Shown here: positions 1-10,728 of the stretch, piece after piece
Layout: each line of letters opens with the position of its first letter
Numbering within the stretch: position 1 is the first letter of the stretch
Assembly (NCBI GenBank): GCA_030435675.1
Contig: CM059621.1
Location: 14,818,001 to 14,882,000 of the forward strand
Length of the DNA stretch: 64,000 nucleotides
Direction of reading: 5' to 3'
DNA from: Steinernema hermaphroditum
Lineage: Eukaryota; Nematoda; Chromadorea; Rhabditida; Steinernematidae
Program-made: the position numbers and the translations under genes
Notes under the pieces: model-generated
The model's input: only the letters and a program-made list of their open reading frames with translations
Database searches by the model: none
What the model was told of the DNA's origin: nothing

Positions 1-911
1 CATATTGTCAGCTTACCGACACATACTTCACACCCAGGGTTGTACGGGTTTTTCGGGTTTGTGGGTTCGGATACCCGCCCACCACTGCTCACACCCTATT
101 AACTTACATCATGTCGATGCAAACCATACAGCAAAAAGGAAATGACGGTATGTTTGGTCGTCTTAATCGTTGAGATTGAGGGTTTATTGGATTTGGCGGA
201 ACGTGCAAAGTGGGACCTTCCATGAGGAGTCAAGCAAGTCTCGATGTTTTGATATGGGCCTGGTTTGGAAGTTTCGGGAAATCGCATCCACTGAACTTTG
301 AGGGCTAATGATCTTGAATGCGTGTCCTTTAATGCGGTTTTAAGTGATCTTTAATTTTTGGTTTTAAATGTAATTTTCAAATCCATAATTTTCGTTTTTA
401 TTGGATGTTGCTTGTTCAGAATGTACAGCTTGCTGCACTGCGGATAGAATGAATGAACCTAATGGTTTCTTTATGTGATATGACAAAGTGAAAGCAACGT
501 GAGCGGACTTCACACGAAAAACGAGTAAGGTCGTTAAGCAAAATTTATTGCGTTGCCACACGTTTAGAGTATACGTCCACGTCTTGTACTTTCGTGACGT
601 AGATGCTTATGCTAACTACATAAAACATTAATCAAATCGATGTTTTCATAAATACATTTTTGATCGGTTATCATGACATCGGTTGAACATCGAATAACTC
701 AATATTTGAATGGTTGTCCGTTTTTCATTTTGCTGCAGTTCACACGATGTATACTTATAGTTTTCATGTCAGCGTGACAGATTTTTCTCGGCTTCACTAT
801 TCTATTGGGTTTTGTGCTGGAAAAGTGGTACGTAAAGATCTTCTGTTTTTGGACAGTTTACTCCTAGGGTGAAATGGATTGGCGCATTGTTGAGTACAGT
901 TAACTCTCACT
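1..911. other. Gene-free AT-rich stretch
   Basis: No reading frame here has coding character. Positions 33-98 hold a degenerate patch of GGGTT/CGGG words. Similar words occur in reverse orientation around 22,730-22,900. Confidence 0.5.
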
Positions 912-1145
912 ATGTTTTGCCGCTTGTTAATTGTCCTAATCGTGATTTTTTCACCCCATATATACGTGTCCGTTTGTGTGGGATCGTAGTTGCATTCGAC
1001 CATTTGGTCATTGGAGCAGTCGCTTTCCAACAGCGGACAAAACAGACAGACCCCGGCCGATTACATAACAGACACGTTCGCAATGAGCCGCAGAGACATT
1101 TCTAATAGACCGGTTCACTGTCTCTGTGATGCTAGGCCTTCATAA
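912..1145 (+). pseudogene. Possible small secreted peptide ORF with in-frame TAG
   Basis: An ATG at 912 opens a frame whose first 20 residues look like a signal peptide (FCRLLIVLIVIF core). A TAG follows at 987-989, after 25 codons, and the same frame then stays open for another 51 codons, ending in a short Cys-containing tail (HCLCDARPS). No intron of plausible size removes the TAG. It may be a broken secreted-peptide gene, a readthrough candidate, or chance. No family was recognised. Confidence 0.2.
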
Positions 1146-4110
1146 TTTTTGTGTTCTTGTAGCCTCTTTTGTTGGTATCTCATCAGAAAGGCCGTGACCG
1201 AGTTTTTCTTCCTTCACATTTTAGGCTAATTTTCAAGGTTTAACAACTTAACGTTTTCTTGTCTCTGAAAACCGTCGAAGCAGACGCTTTCAATACATAG
1301 ATCGGTTCAATGCCACTATGTCTTCGAGACGGACAGCCCACCAATTGTCTACCGGGCGAGACCGGAATAAAAAAGATTCGATGAGCGCCGATCTTGTCGC
1401 CCATAGGGCTATGGTGTCTCCATCGAAGGGCCTCAAAAAGCGCGAAATCGCGCATAGGCCCCATTTCTTACAATAATGTTCGAATTGTGCAAAAAAGTTC
1501 GAAAACTCGAATTCGATGGAACAGAGAACAGCTTTAGATGTAATTTTCAAAATGGACATATGAGGGCCATGATATCTCCATCGAAGATGGGTCGTGGTGG
1601 AGGTGTCTTTTTGTCATTTGCCCTCCACACACATCAATGGATAAACAAAGGATGGTGTGAATTTAGTGACTGTTGACTACTGCGAATAGTACCCTTTACA
1701 TGGTTTAGCATAACAGGGTCTTTTGCATTTTATAAAACCAAACAATTACCTGCAAATTTTTGCAAATAGTGTTCGCCACCAACGCACAGCACACAAAAAA
1801 TAGAAATATTTGCTGAAAAGCGCCTGATTCATGCGCCGCGAGGACTACGACATATTCAATAGCGGCACGCACGAAATGAAGCCATCCATGGCTGGGCGTA
1901 TTTAAAGCCGCCGCCTGACAGCCGCCTAATTGACTTCTTTAGGCTTCTCGGAAGCAAAGAAGGCTTTTGCGGTCTTCCCAGATCAATTAGATAATGCGCG
2001 AAGAATATGAATATGGAATGTGGGCACGAAAGTGCACCGGAAGGTCTGTGGGAATGTGACCGCCAGGCGAGGAGGTTGCGTTCGGGGCGACCGGAATTGG
2101 CATCGCCAAAACAGCATTGCTTAAAGGTCAAAGAATTTATATGGAAATAGTAGTTGAGGAGGTCGCGCCCTGGTCTCCGATCCAGCGATGAGTGGCGCCG
2201 GCGATGTTCGTCTTGAAAGGAAACGCTGCCGGCACCGGGCAGGAAATGGAAACCATCAACTCGAACGCCAAATAGATAGTTTTTGACGCAGTAATGCTTG
2301 TTTTTGTTGTTTCGAGAATTTGAATAAACAGGTTAATTATTGATAGCAAAAAGAAAGCTTGTGGTTGACGAGTAGAGGATTGTGAGTAGTCATGGCATTA
2401 GTGGTGATCTTGGCGTCGGCGGGCGCCTTGGAAAACAATTCCGAAGCGGAGAAACTGGTTCTTAGGGAGGCATTGTTTAACGCATGAAGATAGCCAATTT
2501 TGGTGAGGTGAACATGTACTGTGGAATGGCGCTCTGAATCAGACCCTTCACGAAAGTTCGAGAGGAAAAGGATGTGACTGTGTTCGGCGAGTAAAGTCAC
2601 TCATCAAGGAAGGGGAAATCGATTTAGTTCTGAATTTTTTGGTTACGGTAATAAAGAAGATGTGGTTTTTTGATATGGCACAAGTCGCGAACTCGTAAAA
2701 TAGTCAGCCGATCTAAAAACTAATAGTTATTTTTGGGACCAAGTGCTTTATTTTAACTGATGCTAGCGATAGTACAAAATCACTGATCAAGGAAAGGAAA
2801 ATCGACTTTATTCTAAATTTGTAAAATTATTTACATAATTACGGTTTCATAATGTTGCGGTAACCTGTTGTATACTCTTAAATTCGTAAGTGCTTTAAAA
2901 GCTCGTAGTTATTTTTGGGCATAGATGGTTTCATCAATCGATATTAAGCTAACCCCTTGCGAATGAAGGACCAGTGGTGGTGGGTAGAGGAATGCGTTAA
3001 CGAATACTGTATGTATAGTGGGAAACGATATACATATGCGTATCACAGTTTACAACACTCTAATTACGGAATGATGGAAAAGAATTATTTAGTTTGTAAT
3101 AGATCGCGTCAAGACCAACTGCTTAATGGTTCAACTACATCAGCTGGGCGTTATTTGTGACAAAAGAGGCAGATTTGTATGCCAAGATGGGAAATACAAA
3201 AAAGGTTATAAAAGTGCATGAGTGAATGCAACCGTTGAGCAGTTGAGCGATCTAATACAAAATCTACAAAATATTCGTCTTATCAACTAATGTATGATAC
3301 GTCATTTTTGTAATCTTGCAATACGCACTAAGCTGAGATCAATTTAGAGAATGGAGAAGGACAAGTAGTTTTCACAGCACGAAGAAATACCATTAAAAAG
3401 AACAAAGAAATAGCCTTTCTACTTGCTGAATTATTTTTTATCAGCTAGGTCCTGCTCAGCGGTTTGACGAGTTCGTTGCATAGCGGCTGACCGATCATTG
3501 CATTCCAATGAGAAGCTCAACCTTACTGTGTGATCGGAGTTCCGACGGTATACGATGTACTGAATCAAAATATTTCAAGGATCAATTTTTGTTCACGATG
3601 TGCGGACAGTAGTCCACCTACGAAGAGCTTATGTCGTATTAAAATAAATTAAAGGTGGTCTATATTGTTGCTGATATCTAAAGTGCCCTTTTTGGCGCTA
3701 AGGGCCAATTATCCTTAGGGGCCAATGCACCAGTAGCGAACCGGCGGTAAACACGTGAAAGGCCAACTGGCCTTAGCCATGCGCACCGGGAAAATAGATA
3801 ATGTTTATGCGACCAGTCATTTACTATGCGATCCAATAATTTGCAGCTATTTTGATGCTTGGTGATTGATATGTACTTTCGCGTTTTCACATACCAACTT
3901 CCACCAAAACACACAAGATACAAACAAAGAGACGTATCAATCGGAACGAAATGTCTACTTGCATTTAAAACCACTTTGAGTGACAAGGAACGCGACTGAA
4001 TATATAAGAAAAAGGAGGCGGTCCTCAAGAGAATTCACAAATCCTGGCCGTAAACATTCACTCTTACACTCTTTGAGAAGTCACTTCCTGTTTTAACTAT
4101 GGACGGCAAT
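1146..4110. other. No supported gene; weak minus-strand ORFs
   Basis: Minus-strand ORFs at 1856-2131, 2137-2349 and 2337-2600 lie in a locally GC-richer patch (about 1,850-2,560). They could be exons of an unrecognised gene, but no splice-consistent model was found. The rest is AT-rich with no visible gene. Positions 4081-4170 are related to 4420-4500, an older local duplication that overlaps the start of the large tandem repeat. Confidence 0.35.
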
Positions 4111-5799
4111 ACAACAACATGCATCGGAGTGACATTTTTGTTGGCAATGTGTGTGGATGAATATTATGAGCCATACAAACGAAATAGCGCTAATAATATC
4201 ATTGAATTCACGACTCCCAGAAGGTGTCGAACACCAGGGAGTCGAATTTCGAACGTCAAGAAGATCGTCGACGACCGCGCGATGACTTTGCATTTATTGT
4301 ATTTATTATTATGAAATAGTATATTTTTGTCATGCTGCTTTTACAACCCCCGAATATGTTTGCAGTGATTCAAAATAGCTGATTGTTAAGTTAAAATGAC
4401 GCAGTATTTCAATGACCACTTCCTGTTTTAACTATGGATGGCAAATCAACAAAATTGCATGAGAAGTGAAATTTTTGTTGATATGGTCTCAACTATTAAG
4501 AGCCAAGCGAAATGCAAGCGAAATACATAGAGCTGGTAAAATCAACGAATTTCTTTCAGTTCAGCTCGGCTTTTTCGTCGGAATCGAAGTGGTTTTCATT
4601 ATGAATGGATTTTCCGGGAGATAATCAACTAGAGCTAAGCACGACCTGCATATGTAACGATAAAGAGTGTCACAGCTCGAAATAGAGATTTGTTGTAGGG
4701 GTCGGCTAGAAAACACATGGTCGTGTTTTTGACAAAGTGTGTTTCCTTCCCGTATTTCTTTTACATTTTCAAAAAGCCTGGAAAGTAAAACTTCACGGTT
4801 GTTTAGACTGTAGCCGTCTTTAACGAATTTCAAACGATTCAGCTAACAGTAGAGATCATCTCCATCTCTCATATATTTTAGTACGACTGATTCATCATTA
4901 AGAAGGTAGGCTAGTGGCATAGTTAATAGCAGTGCGCAAAAACGAGCTTATCAACCTAATATCGCGGAGTTTTGGCGGACGTTTTTTTTAACTTCGCATG
5001 ACTATCGGAAAAAATACCACTCACCTTGTACGCCATGTCTTTTCTAGTTGGCCTCTACATGGTCGTATTTTTGCTAACGTTCGCTTCTTTCCCGCATTTC
5101 TATTGCATTTTATTTCGCAACAGTAAAACAGTACGGTTCTTTAGACTCTTTTTCGTTAGATTTTCGTTCCTTCAACCGGTACAGTTAACAGGACCGAGCA
5201 TGTCCAACTTTCATACTATAGTGTCTGACGGGTACAATATATTCATCATGCAGAAGACAGTACACGTGTAAATAGGGATGCACCGAAACGCAAAAAAAAG
5301 GGCTTCACAACTCAATGTAGCGTATTTTTGATGCGTTTATCAGTGTTCACTATCTTGGCATGACTATCTGAAGGAACATTACTCTCTGGAGCGCTAGAAG
5401 GAACGCTTCAGATTTGGCCTAACACGAAGAAATATCGAAATTGTGAAATTTTTGATTTTTAGAAGGTTGCTTGAATTGCATTCTATCATACCCTTTTTAG
5501 TGCGAATATGGTTAAAAACGGGTCGCATATTCAAAGGCTTATATTTAGGGGCATATTTTTGAGCAACTAACAATGGAACAGTTCGGTAATAAGAGCTACA
5601 TTCGCTCGCTGATTCTCTTACTTCGGAAAAGAACTCAATTAGTTCATCGGAACTTTCTGATTGTAAAGGAAATACATTTATTTACTTATTTTTGATCCTT
5701 CGATACGGGCAGCTACACTTCAATAGCGACTGGACGAAAAGACCAGATGAAATGAAGAATCCAGCCCCTCTTGACCGAATTAACTCTTTCAAAGGTCTT

Positions 5800-5945
5800 G
5801 GCGGCTAGGTGAGGCCACCCGTGATTGTTCAGTCGGTTCTGGTCACCAACCACTGCCTTCACATATGGGGCACGAATAAGGCTGAAGTTCTAATGACTTC
5901 CAGCGGCGGTGCTTGGACTGGACCAAAAGGCAAGATGAAGAAGAC
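5800..5945 (+). repeat. Dispersed repeat, family 2 (also 8471-8616 and 33975-34107)
   Basis: This segment aligns with the reverse complement of 33975-34107. Shared landmarks are GGCTAGGTGA near one end, CAATAAGGCTGAAGTTCT-like sequence in the middle and CCAGCGGCGGTGC in the core. The copy in the second tandem unit is identical. The family is otherwise unknown. Confidence 0.7.
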
Positions 5946-6085
5946 CCTATATACATTTTTGGCAGTTTCACATGATCGGTGGTTATATCTGATAGGCCGA
6001 TAGCCAAGCGTCCGTCACCAGAGAGGACTGGCTGCTATCATCACTGTTTTTGTAATTCGTGTTCACTATCTCTACACTACCGCTT

Positions 6086-6167
6086 CACTGATCTCTACGA
6101 GACCAGTGATCGGAGTGAATACTCCGGCGATATCCCTTTCACTCCAACCGTTCGGGGGGAGTGAAAG
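6086..6167 (+). other. Three consecutive hairpins (repeated at 8757-8838)
   Basis: Three inverted repeats lie back to back: an imperfect 23-bp palindrome at 6086-6108, a 6-bp stem with a 4-nt loop at 6111-6126 (CGGAGT/ACTCCG), and a perfect 10-bp stem with a 12-nt loop at 6136-6167 (CTTTCACTCC/GGAGTGAAAG). They could form a structured RNA or belong to a mobile-element end. No function is assigned. Confidence 0.5.
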
Positions 6168-6448
6168 AGCGCAGACGAGCAGAGATAAAACAAACTTTCG
6201 TTTTCTGGACATATTTTATGCACAGTTCTGGCCTTCAAGAGTACCTATGTGAACCGAGCGGCAAGCAAACCGCTTTTATTCTACTCAAATGCTTTGTAGA
6301 GTACTCAAAAAAGGTAAAGCAACCGTTGTTGTTATTTGTTGTCAAATTTTGTCATTTGACGGTGAATTCGTTCCGATCAGTAAAGGAGACCTTTGGTTGT
6401 TTGTGTGATGCCTCATGCACTGTATTCTCCGAAGGTTTCCAGTAATTG

Positions 6449-6470
6449 AGCGCCAAGCGGCGCTTTTTTT
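6449..6470 (+). other. Hairpin followed by T run (repeated at 9120-9141)
   Basis: A perfect 6-bp GC stem AGCGCC/GGCGCT with an AAGC loop is followed by seven Ts. The form resembles a bacterial intrinsic terminator. In a nematode the T run could end an RNA polymerase III transcript, but no internal promoter was found upstream. Confidence 0.4.
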
Positions 6471-6781
6471 AGATGCTTTGTTATTTCCAATCCCTGGCGC
6501 TCGTCCAAAGGAACCTACTTAAGAAGGAACTTACATGTCTATCGAGTTTCCTTCTCTCGCGAACGCCTCTCTGTCGCCCTGATTGCTTCCCACCGTCGTC
6601 TCTCTCTCTCGAAAACAGAAGTACAATAATAGCCTGGAGACGGCTATATTTCCACACAAAGAGACTCCTTAACGCAATTGAGAGGGGCGCAATGAAAGCT
6701 TAATAGTGTTTACGTCTGCAATGGCGAACGGTCAGCAGCTAAGGGAACACGGAGCGCGAGAAAACAACGCGAAACTCGTCC

Positions 6782-9452
6782 ACAACAACATGCATCGGAG
6801 TGACATTTTTGTTGGCAATGTGTGTGGATGAATATTATGAGCCATACAAACGAAATAGCGCTAATAATATCATTGAATTCACGACTCCCAGAAGGTGTCG
6901 AACACCAGGGAGTCGAATTTCGAACGTCAAGAAGATCGTCGACGACCGCGCGATGACTTTGCATTTATTGTATTTATTATTATGAAATAGTATATTTTTG
7001 TCATGCTGCTTTTACAACCCCCGAATATGTTTGCAGTGATTCAAAATAGCTGATTGTTAAGTTAAAATGACGCAGTATTTCAATGACCACTTCCTGTTTT
7101 AACTATGGATGGCAAATCAACAAAATTGCATGAGAAGTGAAATTTTTGTTGATATGGTCTCAACTATTAAGAGCCAAGCGAAATGCAAGCGAAATACATA
7201 GAGCTGGTAAAATCAACGAATTTCTTTCAGTTCAGCTCGGCTTTTTCGTCGGAATCGAAGTGGTTTTCATTATGAATGGATTTTCCGGGAGATAATCAAC
7301 TAGAGCTAAGCACGACCTGCATATGTAACGATAAAGAGTGTCACAGCTCGAAATAGAGATTTGTTGTAGGGGTCGGCTAGAAAACACATGGTCGTGTTTT
7401 TGACAAAGTGTGTTTCCTTCCCGTATTTCTTTTACATTTTCAAAAAGCCTGGAAAGTAAAACTTCACGGTTGTTTAGACTGTAGCCGTCTTTAACGAATT
7501 TCAAACGATTCAGCTAACAGTAGAGATCATCTCCATCTCTCATATATTTTAGTACGACTGATTCATCATTAAGAAGGTAGGCTAGTGGCATAGTTAATAG
7601 CAGTGCGCAAAAACGAGCTTATCAACCTAATATCGCGGAGTTTTGGCGGACGTTTTTTTTAACTTCGCATGACTATCGGAAAAAATACCACTCACCTTGT
7701 ACGCCATGTCTTTTCTAGTTGGCCTCTACATGGTCGTATTTTTGCTAACGTTCGCTTCTTTCCCGCATTTCTATTGCATTTTATTTCGCAACAGTAAAAC
7801 AGTACGGTTCTTTAGACTCTTTTTCGTTAGATTTTCGTTCCTTCAACCGGTACAGTTAACAGGACCGAGCATGTCCAACTTTCATACTATAGTGTCTGAC
7901 GGGTACAATATATTCATCATGCAGAAGACAGTACACGTGTAAATAGGGATGCACCGAAACGCAAAAAAAAGGGCTTCACAACTCAATGTAGCGTATTTTT
8001 GATGCGTTTATCAGTGTTCACTATCTTGGCATGACTATCTGAAGGAACATTACTCTCTGGAGCGCTAGAAGGAACGCTTCAGATTTGGCCTAACACGAAG
8101 AAATATCGAAATTGTGAAATTTTTGATTTTTAGAAGGTTGCTTGAATTGCATTCTATCATACCCTTTTTAGTGCGAATATGGTTAAAAACGGGTCGCATA
8201 TTCAAAGGCTTATATTTAGGGGCATATTTTTGAGCAACTAACAATGGAACAGTTCGGTAATAAGAGCTACATTCGCTCGCTGATTCTCTTACTTCGGAAA
8301 AGAACTCAATTAGTTCATCGGAACTTTCTGATTGTAAAGGAAATACATTTATTTACTTATTTTTGATCCTTCGATACGGGCAGCTACACTTCAATAGCGA
8401 CTGGACGAAAAGACCAGATGAAATGAAGAATCCAGCCCCTCTTGACCGAATTAACTCTTTCAAAGGTCTTGGCGGCTAGGTGAGGCCACCCGTGATTGTT
8501 CAGTCGGTTCTGGTCACCAACCACTGCCTTCACATATGGGGCACGAATAAGGCTGAAGTTCTAATGACTTCCAGCGGCGGTGCTTGGACTGGACCAAAAG
8601 GCAAGATGAAGAAGACCCTATATACATTTTTGGCAGTTTCACATGATCGGTGGTTATATCTGATAGGCCGATAGCCAAGCGTCCGTCACCAGAGAGGACT
8701 GGCTGCTATCATCACTGTTTTTGTAATTCGTGTTCACTATCTCTACACTACCGCTTCACTGATCTCTACGAGACCAGTGATCGGAGTGAATACTCCGGCG
8801 ATATCCCTTTCACTCCAACCGTTCGGGGGGAGTGAAAGAGCGCAGACGAGCAGAGATAAAACAAACTTTCGTTTTCTGGACATATTTTATGCACAGTTCT
8901 GGCCTTCAAGAGTACCTATGTGAACCGAGCGGCAAGCAAACCGCTTTTATTCTACTCAAATGCTTTGTAGAGTACTCAAAAAAGGTAAAGCAACCGTTGT
9001 TGTTATTTGTTGTCAAATTTTGTCATTTGACGGTGAATTCGTTCCGATCAGTAAAGGAGACCTTTGGTTGTTTGTGTGATGCCTCATGCACTGTATTCTC
9101 CGAAGGTTTCCAGTAATTGAGCGCCAAGCGGCGCTTTTTTTAGATGCTTTGTTATTTCCAATCCCTGGCGCTCGTCCAAAGGAACCTACTTAAGAAGGAA
9201 CTTACATGTCTATCGAGTTTCCTTCTCTCGCGAACGCCTCTCTGTCGCCCTGATTGCTTCCCACCGTCGTCTCTCTCTCTCGAAAACAGAAGTACAATAA
9301 TAGCCTGGAGACGGCTATATTTCCACACAAAGAGACTCCTTAACGCAATTGAGAGGGGCGCAATGAAAGCTTAATAGTGTTTACGTCTGCAATGGCGAAC
9401 GGTCAGCAGCTAAGGGAACACGGAGCGCGAGAAAACAACGCGAAACTCGTCC
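6782..9452 (+). repeat. Tandem duplication, unit 2 (2,671 bp)
   Basis: This is the second unit of the perfect tandem pair. Its left boundary replaces the GGCAAT flank of unit 1 with CTCGTCC, and its right boundary runs into unique sequence at 9455. The lack of divergence means a very recent duplication or an assembly duplication. Confidence 0.9.
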
Positions 9453-10255
9453 ACTTACCGCTAACAATAGAAAATGGAGGCAAAAATAGAAAACCTGACC
9501 GCGAACTACCTCTACCTCGGAGGATTAGCTTTTGACGACCCACGCCGGTAGAGTTCAAGACTCTGAACTGAAGTGTTTTCTTTCCGTTTAAGTGGGAACA
9601 GTCAGGCTGACAGGTAGGCGCTGAAAATAGAGGTCTTGAGCGGGGAAAACATTCAGGACTGTGCATGACGTTAGGGCTGTCTTCGCCCAAAACATAAGCA
9701 GAGATCCTCATCTGGGGGAAATAAACAGATCCGTCAGATTCAGTGAGAAGAAAGGCGCGCCTATGCCACTATAGAGAGTCGATTGAAATTGTTTGAAATT
9801 GGATTTTAGCCATGCACGGCCGTCGCGTGAGCCGGGCGTTCCGAAATTAGAAGCATTTTTGAGAAAATGGCACCGATTGAATGGAAGTGTAAAAAACGGT
9901 TCGAGGAAACGGAGTCTTTTTAAATCGAGTTTATGGGAGAGTTGCTGGCGACGGATATAGAAAAGTTAATTGGATTTAAAACGGGCTTGTACTATGTCGA
10001 TGTCACCTTCGATGTGTGGGGGAAGCGATCCGAAGGGAAGCCATTAGAGAGGGTCTGCAGATGGTGAAGATCTACGCGATCGTCACATCCTGAGTTTTGT
10101 GCACTAAAAACAGAACTGTGCATGTCGGTGTGTGTGAGGGAAATGTGAGTGACGACAAATTATGTATGCGCTTCTTTAGGTTTTATAACGCGATTTATTT
10201 TTGTATTAATTGTGTACCAACCACTTAGGACCGCTTCAAAATCATAGCTAAACTC
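9453..10255. other. No gene seen
   Basis: The minus-strand ORF at 9403-9711 crosses the end of the tandem duplication and is probably chance. The first CAAAAAT heptamer on the plus strand appears at 9481, only 29 bp after the duplication ends. Confidence 0.4.
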
Positions 10256-10728
10256 GGTCATGGATAAAAAGGTGTTTTAAAACTTCTGAAAATTAGTATG
10301 TCACTGTTTTTGAGATCGCTGGTCACGATGGTAAAATCGGTTTCTCGGAAAGCGTGATTGTTTCCGAGAAACGGCAAAAAAATAGACCAAAACCGTCTAA
10401 TTGTCGGTCTACCGGTCCCGACACGACTTGCATGAAGGACACGACCGTAGTTCCCGCGTTTTCTACGCACTTACCCAATCGAAGTGGGGCTCATTCGACG
10501 CGCTAGAAGCTGCTGAGCAAAATGTTGGCCACCGCAGATCACATACATATTTTGGCTAAACAGGATTAAAATGTTGCGCAAGTCGTGTCGGGACCAGCCA
10601 ACCGCACTGGGACCTGTAATAAAATACATTTTGCGCCTTAAGGTCTGTTTCTTAGAAATTCTTGGGTTTTCCGAGAAACTGATTTGGAAACTTTCAGAAG
10701 TTTTAAAATACTTTTCTTATCCATGACC
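10256..10728. mobile_element. Foldback element with long inverted arms
   Basis: The terminal inverted repeats are 10256-10291 and 10692-10728, both containing GGTCATGGATAA and TTTTAAAACTTCTGAAA. Similarity continues inward through GTTTCTCGGAAA-type words to GCAAGTCGTGTCGGGACC on each arm, leaving a unique loop near 10,442-10,574. Single-arm relatives occur at 19985-20135 and 23060-23295. There is no coding capacity, so it is probably a non-autonomous DNA element. Confidence 0.7.

Larger units (their letters stand above)
4111..6781 (+). repeat. Tandem duplication, unit 1 (2,671 bp)
   Basis: Every base compared between this unit and 6782-9452 is identical, at a constant offset of 2,671. The junction sequence is ACAACAAC at 4111, 6782 and (only the first two bases, AC) 9453, so two bases of microhomology mark the breakpoints. 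The unit contains older diverged internal duplications (about 4,600-4,850 against 5,000-5,290), a copy of a repeat also found at 33.98-34.11 kb, and several hairpins. No convincing gene lies inside. Confidence 0.9.
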
